Below, in pieces: positions 1-10,870 of a DNA stretch of 64,000 nt (the first letter of the stretch is position 1; each line of letters starts with the position of its first letter). Under the pieces are notes generated by a model, which was not told the DNA's origin, ran no database searches, and saw nothing but the letters and a program-made list of their open reading frames with translations. The DNA is taken from NCBI RefSeq assembly GCF_051014685.1, contig NW_027478907.1:248001-312000 (forward strand). The letters run 5' to 3'. This stretch comes from Ptiloglossa arizonensis (lineage: Eukaryota > Arthropoda > Insecta > Hymenoptera > Colletidae). Position numbers and translations under genes: made by a program.

Positions 1-16
1 TGCAACAGAAATTTTG

Positions 17-32
17 CGGATTGGTCAATCCG
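17..32. other. Dyad symmetry element of the monomer (TGGTCA-centre form)
   Basis: CGGATTG-GT-CAATCCG has two perfect 7-bp arms around a two-base centre. It occurs once per monomer, with centre and arm variants. This imperfect-centre form is among the commonest. Arm-breaking variants are GGATCGGTCAATCC (position 22 T to C), GGTCGATCC (27 A to G), CAATGCG (30 C to G) and GAGGATTGG (17 C to A). Short dyads are a recurrent feature of satellites at centromeres and could extrude as cruciforms or bind a dimeric protein; neither is shown here. Confidence 0.85.
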
Positions 33-48
33 TTCGCGAGATGTGGCA
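32..48 (+). other. CENP-B-box-like 17-mer (7 of 9 core bases)
   Basis: The segment starts GTTCGCGAGAT and ends TGGCA. Against the mammalian CENP-B box core nTTCGnnnnAnnCGGGn it keeps TTCG, the central A and GG, but has T for the C and C for the last G. It lies directly beside the dyad in nearly every monomer. Variants starting TTTGCGAG lose the TTCG half. Two core mismatches would be expected to weaken binding by the mammalian protein, so this is a resemblance, not a binding site call. Confidence 0.3.
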
Positions 49-68
49 GTTTGGAGGTAAGAAACGCT

Positions 69-86
69 TGAGAAACTCAAAATTTT
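69..86. other. Small hairpin plus AAAATTTT core
   Basis: TTGAG-AAA-CTCAA (69-81) can form a 5-bp stem with a 3-base loop, and its 3' end overlaps the self-complementary AAAATTTT (79-86). It is among the most conserved parts of the monomer. The main alternatives are TTTAGAAACTC or TTTAGGAACTC, which weaken the stem, and GAGAATCTC, where the loop and flanks change but GAG/CTC pairing stays. The A/T core is the place where one base is lost in the 874-bp units near 26-28 kb. Confidence 0.6.
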
Positions 87-122
87 CGCAGTTCTGATGC
101 TCGACACGAATGACTGGAACGG

Positions 123-128
123 CCTAGG
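123..128. other. Monomer-diagnostic CCTAGG (AvrII-type) site
   Basis: CCTAGG sits in the conserved GGCCTAGGGG block of most monomers. A linked subtype carries GGCCCAGGGG and lacks it, usually together with CTCAAAACG or TTTAGAAACTC upstream and CAAATGC downstream. The site should give a 175-bp ladder with dropouts marking the CCCAGG subtype. Confidence 0.7.
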
Positions 129-191
129 GGAGAAGAACGCATACCGTTCTAATAGGGCGAGTTTCTACTTTCAGATGCAACAGAAATTTTG

Positions 192-207
192 CGGATTGAT
201 CAATCCG
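192..207. other. Perfect 16-bp palindrome, TGATCA-centre form of the dyad
   Basis: CGGATTGATCAATCCG is fully self-complementary. The same form recurs in many monomers, including those near 1240, 5270, 10870, 13150, 26090 and 43085. It creates a BclI-type TGATCA site, so this monomer subtype can be told apart by digestion. On either strand it also contains GATCAATCC, which fits the degenerate Pol III B-box pattern GWTCRANNC; that may be coincidence. Confidence 0.85.
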
Positions 208-3200
208 TTCGCGAGATATGGCAGTTTGGAGGTAAGAAACGCTTGAGAAACTCAAAATTTTCGCAGTTCTGATGCTCGAAACGAATAACTAGAACGGCCT
301 AGGGGAAAAGTATGCATACCGTTGTAATCGGGCGAGTTTCTAGTTTCAGATGCAACAGAAATTATGCGGATTAGTCAATCCGTTCGCGAGATATGGCAGT
401 TCGGAGGTAAGAAACGCTTGAGAAACTCAAAATTTTCGCCGTTCTGATGCTCGAAACGAATAACTAGAACAGCCTAGGGGAAGAGTACGCATACCGTTGT
501 AATCGGGCGAGTTTCTACTTTCATATGCAACAGAAATTTTGCGGATTGGTCAATCCGATCGCGCGATATGGCAGTTTGGAGGTAAGAAACGCTTGAGATA
601 CTCAAAATTTGCGCAGTTCTGATGTTCGAGACGAATAACTAGAACGGCCTAGGGGAAAAGTGCGCACACCGTGGTAATCGGGCGAGTTTCTACTTTCAGA
701 TGCAACAGAAATTTTGCGGATCGGTCAATCCGTTCGCGAGATATGGCAGTTTGGATGTAAGAAACGCTTGAGAAACTCAAAATTTTCGCAGTTCTGATGC
801 TCGAAACAAATAACTGGAACGGCCTAGGGGAAAACTACACATACCGTTGTAATCGGGCGAGTTTCTACTTTCAGATACAACAGAAATTTTGCGGATTGGT
901 CAATGTGTTCGCGAGATATGGCAGTTTGGAGGTAAGAAACGCTTGAGAAACTCAAAATTTTCGCCGTTCTGATGCTCGAAACGAATAACTAGAACGGCCT
1001 AGGGGAAAAGTACGCATACAGTTGTAATCGGGCGAGTTTCTACTTTCAGATGCAACAGAAATTTTGAGGATTGGTCAATCCGTTCGCGAGATATGGCAGT
1101 TTGGATGTAAGAAACGCTTGAGAAACTCAAAATTTTCGCAGTTCTGATGCTTGAAACGAGTAACTAGAACGGCCTAGGGGAAAAGTACGCATACCGTTGT
1201 AATCGGGCGAGTTTCTACTTTCAGATGCAACAGAAATTTTGCGGATTGATAAATCCGTTCGCGAGATATGGCAGTTTGGATATAAGAAATGCTTGAGAAA
1301 CTCAAAATTTTCGCAGTTCTGATGCTCGAAACGAATACCTGGAACGGCCTAGGGGAAAACTACAGATACCGTTGTAATCGGGCGAGTTTCTACTTTCAGA
1401 TGCAACAGAAATTTTGCGGATTGGTCAATCCGTTCGCGATATATGGCAGTTTGGAGGTAAGAAACGCTTGAGAAACTCAAGATTTGCGCAGTTCTGATGC
1501 TCGAAACGAATAACTAGAACGGCCTAGGGGAAAAGTGCGCATACCGTTGTAATCCGGCGAGTTTCTACTTTCAGATGCAACAGAAATTTTGAGGATTGGT
1601 CAATCCGTTCGCGAGATATGGAAGTTTGGAGGTAAGAAACGCTTGAGAAACTCAAAATTTTCGCAGTTCTGATGCTCGACACGAATAACTAGAACGGCCT
1701 AGGGGAAAAGTGCGCATACCGTTGTAATCGGGCGAGTTTCTACTTTCAGATGCAACAGAAATTTTGCGGATTGATCAATCCGTTCGCGAGATATGGCAGT
1801 TTGGATATAAGAAACGCTTGAGAAACTCAAAATTTTCGCAGTTCTGATGCTCGAAACGAATACCTGGAACGGCCTAGGGGAAAACTACAGATACCGTTGT
1901 AATCGGGCGAGTTTCTACTTTCAGATGCAACAGAAATTTTGCGGATTGGTCAATCCGTTCGCGAGATGTGACAGTTTGGAGGTAAGAAACGCTTGAGAAA
2001 CTCAAAATTTTCGCAGTTCTGATGCTCGAAACGAATAACTAGAACGGCCTAGGGGAAAACTACACCTACCGTTGTAATCGGGCGAGTTTCTACTTTCAGA
2101 TGCAGCAGAAATTTTGCGGATTGGTCAATCCGTTCGCTAGATATGGCAGTTTGCAAATAAGAAACGCTTGAGAAACTCAAAATTTTCGCAGTTCTGATGC
2201 TCGAAACGAATGACTAGAACGGCCTAGGCGAGAAGAACGCATACCGTTGTAATGGGGCGAGTTTCTACTTTCAGATGCAACAGAAATTTTGCGGATTGAT
2301 CAATCCGTTCGCGAGATATGGCAGTTTGGATGTACGAAACGCTTGAGAAACTCAAAATTTTCGCAGTTCTGATGCTCGACACGAATAACTAGAACGGCCC
2401 AGGGGAAAAGTACGCTTACCGTTGTAATCGGACGAGTTTCTACTTTCAGATGCAACAGAAATTTTGCGGATTGATCAATCCGTTCGCGAGATATGGCAGT
2501 TTGGATATAAGAAACGCTTGAGAAACTCAAAATTTTCGCAGTTCTGATGCTCGAAACGAATAACTAGAACGGCCTAGGGGAAAAGTACGCTTACCATTGT
2601 AATCGGGCGAGTTTCTACTTTCAGATGCAACAGAAATTTTGCGGATTAGTCAATCCGTTCGCGAGATATGGCAGTTTGGATGTAAGAAACGCTTGAGAAA
2701 CTCAAAATTTTCGCCGTTCTGATGCTCGAAACGAATAACTAGAACGGCCTAGGGGAAAAGTGCGCATACCGTTGTAATCGGGCGAGTTTCTACTTTCAGA
2801 TGCAACAGAAATTTTGCGGATTGATCAATCCGTTCGCTAGATATGGCAGTTTGGAGATAAGAAACGCTTGAGAAACTCAAAATTTTCGCAGTTCTGATGC
2901 TCGAAACGAGTAACTAGAACGGCCTAGGGGAGAAGTACGCATACCGTTGTAATCGGGCGGGTTTCTACTTTCAGATGCAACAGAAATTATGCGGATTGGT
3001 CAATCCGTTCGCGAGATATGGCAGTTTGGAGATAAGAAACGCTTGAGAAACTCAAAATTTTCGCAGTTCTGATGCTCGAAACGAGTAACTAGAACGGCCT
3101 AGGGGAAAACTACACATACCGTTGTAATCGGGCGAGTTTCTACTTTCAGATGCAACGGAAATCTTGCGGATTGGTCAATCCGTTCGCGAGATATGGCCGT

Positions 3201-4029
3201 TTGGATGTAAGAAACGCTTTAGGAACTCAAAATTTTCGCAGTTCTGATGCTCAAAACGAATAACTAGAACGGCCCAGGGGAAAAGTGCGCATACCGTTGT
3301 AATCGGGCGAGTTTCTACTTTCAAGTGCAACAGAAATTTTGCGGATTGGTCAATGCGTTCGCGAGATATGGCAGTTTGGAGGTATGAAACGCTTGAGAAA
3401 CTCAAAATTTTCGCAGTTCTGATGCTCGAAACAAATAACTGGAACGGCCTAGGGGAAAACTACACATACCGTTGTAATCGGGCGTGTTTCTACTTTCAGA
3501 TACAACAGAAATTTTGCGGATTGGTCAAACCGTTTGCGAGATGTGGCAGTTTGGAGGTAAGAAACGCTTGAGAAACTCAAAATTTTCGCAGTTCTGATGC
3601 TCGAAACGAATAACTAGAACGGCCTAGGGGAAAAGTACGTATACCGATGTAATCGGGCGAGTTTCTACTTTCAGATGCAACAGAAATGTTGCGGAATGGT
3701 CGATCCGTTCGCGAGATATGGCAGTTTGGAGATAAGAAACGCTTGAGAAACTAAAAATTTTCGCAGTTCTGATGCTCGAAACGAGTAACTAGAACGGCCT
3801 AGGGGAAAACTACACATACCGTTGTAATCGGGCGAGTTTCTACTTTCAGATGCAACGGAAATTTTGCGGATTGGTCAATCCGTTTGCGAGATGTGGCAGT
3901 TTGGAGGTAAGAAACGCTTGAGAAACTAAAAATTTTCGCAGTTCTGATGCTCGAAACGAATAACTGGAACGGCCTAGGGGAAATCTACAGATACCGCTGT
4001 AATCGGGCGAGTTTCTACTTTCAGATGCA

Positions 4030-7000
4030 AAAGAAATTTTGCGGATTGATCAATCCGTTCGCTAGATATGGCAGTTTGGAGATAAGAAACGCTTGAGAAA
4101 CTCAAAATTTTCGCAGTTCTGATGCTCGAAACGAATGACTAGAACGTCCTAGGTGGAGAAGTACGCATACCGTTGTAATCGGGCGAGTTTCTACTTTCAG
4201 ATGCAACAGAAATTATGCGGATTGGTCAATCCGTTCGCGAGATATGGCAGTTTGGAGATAAGAAACGCTTGAGAAACTCAAAATTTTCGCAGTTCTGATG
4301 CTCGAAACGAGTAACTAGAACGGCCTAGGGGAAAACTACACATACCGTTGTAATCGGGCGAGTTTCTACTTTCAGATGCAACAGAAATTTTGCGGATTGG
4401 TCAATCCGTTCGCGAGATATGGCAGTTTGGAAATAAGAAACGCTTGAGAAACTCAAAATTTTCGCAGTTCTGATGCTCGAAACGAGTAACTAGAACGGCC
4501 TAGGGGAAAAGTACGCATACCGTTGTAATCGAGCGAGTTTCTACTTTCAGATGCAACAGAAATTTTGCGGATTGGTCAATCCGTTCGAGAGATATGGCAG
4601 TTTGGAGATAAGAAATGCTTGAGAAACTCAAAATTTTCGCCGTTCTGATGCTCGAAACGAATAACTGGAACGGCCTAGGGGAAAACTACACCTACCGTTG
4701 TAATCAGGCGAGTTTCTACTTTCAGATGCAACAGAAATTTTGCGGATTGGTCAATCCGTTCGCGAGATATGGCAGTTTGGAGATAAGAAACGCTTGAGAA
4801 TCTCAAAATTTTCACCGTTCTGATTCTCGAAACGAATAACTAGAACGGCCTAGGGGAAAAGTACGCATACCGTTGTAATCGGGCGAGTTTCTGCTTTCAG
4901 ATGCAACAGAAATTTTGCGGATTGGTCAATCCGTTCGCGATATATGGCAGTTTGGAGGTAAGAAACGCTTGAGAAACACAAGATTTGCGCAGTTCTGATG
5001 CTCGAAACGAATAACTAGAACGGCCTAGGGGAAAAGTACGCATACCGATGTAATCGGGCGAGTTTCTACTTTCAGATGCAACAGAAATGTTGCGGATTGG
5101 TCGATCCGTTCGCGAGATATGGCAATTTGGAAGTAAGAAACGCTTGAGAAACTCAAAATTTTCGCAGTTCTGATGCTCGAAACGAATGACTAGAACGGCC
5201 TAGGGGAGAAGTACGCATACCGTTGTAATCGGGCGAGTTTCTACTTTCAGATGCAACAGAAATTTTGCGGATTGATCAATCCGTTCGCTAGATATGGCAG
5301 TTTGGAGATAAGAAACGCTTGAGAAACTCAAAATTTTCGCAGTTCTGATGCTCGAAACGAATGACTAGAACGTCCTAGGGGAGAAGTACGCATACCGTTG
5401 TAATCGGGCGAGTTTCTACTTTCAGATGCAACAGAAATTATGCGGATTGGTCAATCCGTTCGCGAGATATGGCAGTTTGGAGATAAGAAACGCTTGAGAA
5501 ACTCAAAATTTTCGCAGTTCTGATGCTCGAAACGAGTAACTAGAACGGCCTAGGGGAAAACTACACATACCGTTGTAATCGGGCGAGTTTCTACTTTCAG
5601 ATGCAACGGAAATTTTGCGGATTGGTCAATCCGTTCGCGAGATATGGCCGTTTGGATGTAAGAAACGCTTTAGGAACTCAAAATTTTCGCAGTTCTGATG
5701 CTCAAAACGAATAACTAGAACGGCCCAGGGGAAAAGTGCGCATACCGTTGTAATCGGGCGAGTTTCTACTTTCAAATGCAACAGAAATTTTGCGGATTGG
5801 TCAATGCGTTCGCGAGATATGGCAGTTTGGAGGTATGAAACGCTTGAGAAACTCAAAATTTTCGCAGTTCTGATGCTCGAAACGAATGACTAGAACGGCC
5901 TAGGGGAGAAGTACGCATACCGTTGTAATCGGGCGAGTTTCTACTTTCAGATGCAACAGAAATTTTGCGGATTGGTCAATCCGTTCGCGAGATATGGCAG
6001 TTTGGAGATAAGAAACGCTTGAGAATCTCAAAATTTTCACCGTTCTGATTCTCGAAACGAATAACTAGAACGGCCTAGGGGAAAAGTACGCATACCGTTG
6101 TAATCGGGCGAGTTTCTGCTTTCAGATGCAACAGAAATTTTGCGGATTGGTCAATCCGTTCGCGATATATGGCAGTTTGGATGTAAGAAACGCTTGAGAA
6201 ACTCAAAATTTTCGCAGTTCTGATGCTCGAAACGAATGACTAGAACGGCCTAGGGGAGAAGTACGCATACCGTTGTAATCGGGCGAGTTTCTACTTTCAG
6301 ATGCAACAGAAATTTTGCGGATTGATCAATCCGTTCGCGAGATATGGCAGTTTGGATGTAAGAAACGCTTGAGAAACTCAAAATTTTCGCAGTTCTGATG
6401 CTCGAAACGAATGACTAGAACGGCCTAGGGGAGAAGTACGCATACCGTTGTAATCGGGCGAGTTTCTACTTTCAGATGCAACAGAAATTTTGCGGATTGA
6501 TCAATCCGTTCGCTAGATATGGCAGTTTGGAGATAAGAAACGCTTGAGAAACTCAAAATTTTCGCAGTTCTGATGCTCGAAACGAATGACTAGAACGTCC
6601 TAGGTGGAGAAGTACGCATACCGTTGTAATCGGGCGAGTTTCTACTTTCAGATGCAACAGAAATTATGCGGATTGGTCAATCCGTTCGCGAGATATGGCA
6701 GTTTGGAGATAAGAAACGCTTGAGAAACTCAAAATTTTCGCAGTTCTGATGCTCGAAACGAGTAACTAGAACGGCCTAGGGGAAAAGTACGCATACCGTT
6801 GTAATCGGGCGAGTTTCTGCTTTCAGATGCAACAGAAATGTTGCGGATTGGTCGATCCGTTCGCGAGATATGGCAATTTGGAAGTAAGAAACGCTTGAGA
6901 AACTCAAAATTTTCGCAGTTCTGATGCTCGAAACGAGTAACTAGAACGGCCTAGGGGAAAAGTACGCATACCGTTGTAATCGGGCGAGTTTCTACTTTCA

Positions 7001-7860
7001 GATGCAACAGAAATTTTGCGGATTGGTCAATCCGTTCGCGAGATATGGCAGTTTGGAGATAAGAAACGCTTGAGAATCTCAAAATTTTCACCGTTCTGAT
7101 TCTCGAAACGAATAACTAGAACGGCCTAGGGGAAAAGTACGCATACCGTTGTAATCGGGCGAGTTTCTGCTTTCAGATGCAACAGAAATTTTGCGGATTG
7201 GTCAATCCGTTCGCGATATATGGCAGTTTGGAGGTAAGAAACGCTTGAGAAACACAAGATTTGCGCAGTTCTGATGCTCGAAACGAATAACTAGAACGGC
7301 CTAGGGGAAAAGTACGCATACCGATGTAATCGGGCGAGTTTCTACTTTCAGATGCAACAGAAATTTTGCGGATCGGTCAATCCGTTCGCGAGATATGGCA
7401 GTTTGGATGTAAGAAACGCTTGAGAAACTCAAAATTTTCGCAGTTCTGATGCTCGAAACGAATGACTAGAACGGCCTAGGGGAGAAGTACGCATACCGTT
7501 GTAATCGGGCGAGTTTCTACTTTCAGATGCAACAGAAATTTTGCGGATTGATCAATCCGTTCGCTAGATATGGCAGTTTGGAGATAAGAAACGCTTGAGA
7601 AACTCAAAATTTTCGCAGTTCTGATGCTCGAAACGAATGACTAGAACGTCCTAGGGGAGAAGTACGCATACCGTTGTAATCGGGCGAGTTTCTACTTTCA
7701 GATGCAACAGAAATTATGCGGATTGGTCAATCCGTTCGCGAGATATGGCAGTTTGGAGATAAGAAACGCTTGAGAAACTCAAAATTTTCGCAGTTCTGAT
7801 GCTCGAAACGAGTAACTAGAACGGCCTAGGGGAAAACTACACATACCGTTGTAATCGGGC
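4030..7860 (+). repeat. Overlapping 6-, 7- and 14-mer duplications
   Basis: A rare marker, GAGAATCTC followed by TTCACCGTTCTGATTCTCG, lies at 4796, 6021 and 7072, spacings of 7 and 6 monomers (the second with +1 bp). A T inserted into the G run (CTAGGTGGAG) at about 4154 recurs at about 6605, 14 monomers on, with shared flanks of roughly 4030-4334 and 6480-6785. A stretch near 4.4-5.88 kb recurs at about 10.0-11.48 kb, offset close to 5600. Several copies carry the GAGAAACACAAGATTTGCG form. The spacings show repeated in-register duplication without one fixed higher-order unit. Confidence 0.7.
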
Positions 7861-10800
7861 GAGTTTCTACTTTCAGATACAACAGAAATTTTGCGGATTG
7901 TACAATCCGTTTGCGAGATGTGGCAGTTTGGAGGTAAGAAACGCTTGAGAAACTCAAAATTTTCGCTGTTCTGATACTCGAAACGAATAACTAGAACGTC
8001 CTAGGGGAAAAGTGCGCATACCGTTGTAATCGGGCGTGTTTCTACTTTCAGATGCAACAGAAATTTTGCGGATCGGTCAATCCGTTCGCGAGATATGGCA
8101 GTTTGGATGTAAGAAACGCTTGAGAAACTCAAAATTTTCGCAGTTCTGATGCTCGAAACAAATAACTGGAACGGCCTAGGGGAAAACAACGCATACCGTT
8201 GTAACCGGGCGAGTTTCTACTTTCAGATACAACAGAAATTTTGCGGATTGGTCAATCCGTTCGCGAGATATGGCAGTTTGGAAATAAGAAACGCTTGAGA
8301 AACTCAAAATTTTCGCAGTTCTGATGCTCGAAACGAGTAACTAGAACGGCCTAGGGGAAAAGTACGCATACCGTTGTAATCGAGCGAGTTTCTACTTTCA
8401 GATGCAACAGAAATTTTGCGGATTGGTCAATCCGTTCGCGAGATATGGCAGTTTGGAGATAAGAAATGCTTGAGAAACTCAAAATTTTCGCCGTTCTGAT
8501 GCTCGAAACGAATAACTGGGACGGCCTAGGGGAAAACTACACCTACCGTTGTATTCGGGCGAGTTTCTACTTTCAGATGCAACAGAAATTTTGCGGATTG
8601 GTCAATCCGTTCGCGAGATATGGCAGTTTGGAGATAAGAAACGCTTGAGAATCTCAAAATTTTCACCGTTCTGATTCTCGAAACGAATAACTAGAACGGC
8701 CTAGGGGAAAAGTACGCATACCGTTGTAATCGGGCGAGTTTCTGCTTTCAGATGCAACAGAAATTTTGCGGATTGGTCAATCCGTTCGCGATATATGGCA
8801 GTTTGGAGGTAAGAAACGCTTGAGAAACACAAGATTTGCGCAGTTCTGATGCTCGAAACGAATAACTAGAACGGCCTAGGGGAAAAGTACGCATACCGAT
8901 GTAATCGGGCGAGTTTCTACTTTCAGATGCAACAGAAATGTTGCGGATTGGTCGATCCGTTCGCGAGATATGGCAATTTGGAAGTAAGAAACGCTTGAGA
9001 AACTCAAAATTTTCGCAGTTCTGATGCTCGAAACGAATGACTAGAACGTCCTAGGGGAGAAGTACGCATACCGTTGTAATCGGGCGAGTTTCTACTTTCA
9101 GATGCAACAGAAATTTTGCGGATTGGTCAATCCGTTCGCGAGATATGGCAGTTTGGAGATAAGAAACGCTTGAGAATCTCAAAATTTTCACCGTTCTGAT
9201 TCTCCAAACGAATAACTAGAACGGCCTAGGGGAAAAGTACGCATACCGTTGTAATCGGGCGAGTTTCTGCTTTCAGATGCAACAGAAATTTTGCGGATTG
9301 GTCAATCCGTTCGCGATATATGGCAGTTTGGAGGTAAGAAACGCTTGAGAAACACAAGATTTGCGCAGTTCTGATGCTCGAAACGAATAACTAGAACGGC
9401 CTAGGGGAAAAGTACGCATACCGATGTAATCGGGCGAGTTTCTACTTTCAGATGCAACAGAAATTTTGCGGATCGGTCAATCCGTTCGCGAGATATGGCA
9501 GTTTGGATGTAAGAAACGCTTGAGAAACTCAAAATTTTCGCAGTTCTGATGCTCGAAACGAATGACTAGAACGGCCTAGGGGAGAAGTACGCATACCGTT
9601 GTAATCGGGCGAGTTTCTACTTTCAGATACAACAGAAATTTTGCGGATTGTACAATCCGTTTGCGAGATGTGGCAGTTTGGAGGTAAGAAACGCTTGAGA
9701 AACTCAAAATTTTCGCTGTTCTGATACTCGAAACGAATAACTAGAACGTCCTAGGGGAAAAGTGCGCATACCGTTGTAATCGGGCGTGTTTCTACTTTCA
9801 GATGCAACAGAAATTTTGCGGATCGGTCAATCCGTTCGCGAGATATGGCAGTTTGGATGTAAGAAACGCTTGAGAAACTCAAAATTTTCGCAGTTCTGAT
9901 GCTCGAAACAAATAACTGGAACGGCCTAGGGGAAAACAACGCATACCGTTGTAACCGGGCGAGTTTCTACTTTCAGATACAACAGAAATTTTGCGGATTG
10001 GTCAATCCGTTCGCGAGATATGGCAGTTTGGAAATAAGAAACGCTTGAGAAACTCAAAATTTTCGCAGTTCTGATGCTCGAAACGAGTAACTAGAACGGC
10101 CTAGGGGAAAAGTACGCATACCGTTGTAATCGAGCGAGTTTCTACTTTCAGATGCAACAGAAATTTTGCGGATTGGTCAATCCGTTCGCGAGATATGGCA
10201 GTTTGGAGATAAGAAATGCTTGAGAAACTCAAAATTTTCGCCGTTCTGATGCTCGAAACGAATAACTGGAACGGCCTAGGGGAAAACTACACCTACCGTT
10301 GTATTCGGGCGAGTTTCTACTTTCAGATGCAACAGAAATTTTGCGGATTGGTCAATCCGTTCGCGAGATATGGCAGTTTGGAGATAAGAAACGCTTGAGA
10401 ATCTCAAAATTTTCACCGTTCTGATTCTCGAAACGAATAACTAGAACGGCCTAGGGGAAAAGTACGCATACCGTTGTAATCGGGCGAGTTTCTGCTTTCA
10501 GATGCAACAGAAATTTTGCGGATTGGTCAATCCGTTCGCGATATATGGCAGTTTGGAGGTAAGAAACGCTTGAGAAACACAAGATTTGCGCAGTTCTGAT
10601 GCTCGAAACGAATAACTAGAACGGCCTAGGGGGAAAGTACGCATACCGATGTAATCGGGCGAGTTTCTACTTTCAGATGCAACAGAAATGTTGCGGATTG
10701 GTCGATCCGTTCGCGAGATATGGCAATTTGGAAGTAAGAAACGCTTGAGAAACTCAAAATTTTCGCAGTTCTGATGCTCGAAACGAATGACTAGAACGTC

Positions 10801-10870
10801 CTAGGGGAGAAGTACGCATACCGTTGTAATCGGGCGAGTTTCTACTTTCAGATGCAACAGAAATTTTGCG
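7861..10870 (+). repeat. 10-monomer (1750-bp) duplication pair
   Basis: Sequence 7861-9120 matches 9611-10870 at an exact 1750-bp offset, including rare variants GTTCTGATACTCG, GGGAAAACAACGC and GTATTCGGGC. I saw about two substitutions (8520 G against 10270 A; an A to G change near 10632). The intervening stretch up to about 9610 is a copy of about 6960-7520 at 2100-bp (12-mer) offset. The domain is therefore a mosaic of at least two duplication events. Confidence 0.8.
7894..7909. other. Perfect 16-bp palindrome, TGTACA-centre form of the dyad
   Basis: CGGATTGTACAATCCG is fully self-complementary and differs from the other common palindromic form only in its two central base pairs. It is linked in cis to a TTTGCGAGATGTGG sequence just downstream, and recurs with that haplotype near 9650, 12100, 14200, 16475, 17700, 19975, 27325, 29950, 37310, 39755, 45185, 48685, 51135 and 54635. 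The TGTACA centre is a BsrGI-type site. Confidence 0.85.

Larger units (their letters stand above)
1..175 (+). repeat. Reference monomer (first copy) and its internal landmarks
   Basis: This copy sets the numbering used elsewhere. Position 1 is the T of TGCAACAG. Positions 9-15 are AAATTTT, 17-32 the dyad, 32-48 a CENP-B-like 17-mer, 69-81 the TTGAG-AAA-CTCAA hairpin, 79-86 AAAATTTT, 91-95 GTTCT mirrored by AGAAC at 115-119, 123-128 CCTAGG and 161-175 GTTTCTACTTTCAGA. The most uniform stretches across the window are about 61-110, 117-130 and 161-175. The most variable sites are 36-43, 54-58, 110-117, 131-141 and 146-156. This copy has private changes near 150-156 (GTTCTAATAGGG instead of GTTGTAATCGGG). 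Confidence 0.9.
1..4029 (+). repeat. Heterogeneous left domain with a local 3-mer rhythm
   Basis: About 23 monomers of mixed subtype with many private substitutions and no long clean duplication. A weak 525-bp (3-monomer) echo is visible: ATTTTGAGGA at about 1063 and 1588, and the linked GGATATAAG/TACCTGGAACGG/CTACAGATACC haplotype at about 1280-1370 and 1805-1895. The 3060-3590 stretch introduces a cassette (GGAAAT, TTTAGGAACTC, CTCAAAACG, CCCAGG, CAAATGC, AATGCG, GGTATGAAAC) that reappears near 5.5, 11.2, 13.3, 21.5 and 22.3 kb. Greater divergence suggests older sequence than the right half. Confidence 0.75.

Noticed and set aside
17..32. Rho-independent terminator or bacterial operator
   Set aside because: The 7-bp-arm dyad has only a 2-base centre, no following T run at the right distance, and no gene context. 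The array is eukaryotic in form.
9..86. Monomer as an ancient duplication of two half-units (AAATTTTGCGG at 9-19 and AAATTTTCGCAG at 80-91)
   Set aside because: Only the A/T tract and a few following bases agree; the rest does not align convincingly and the spacing does not divide 175.
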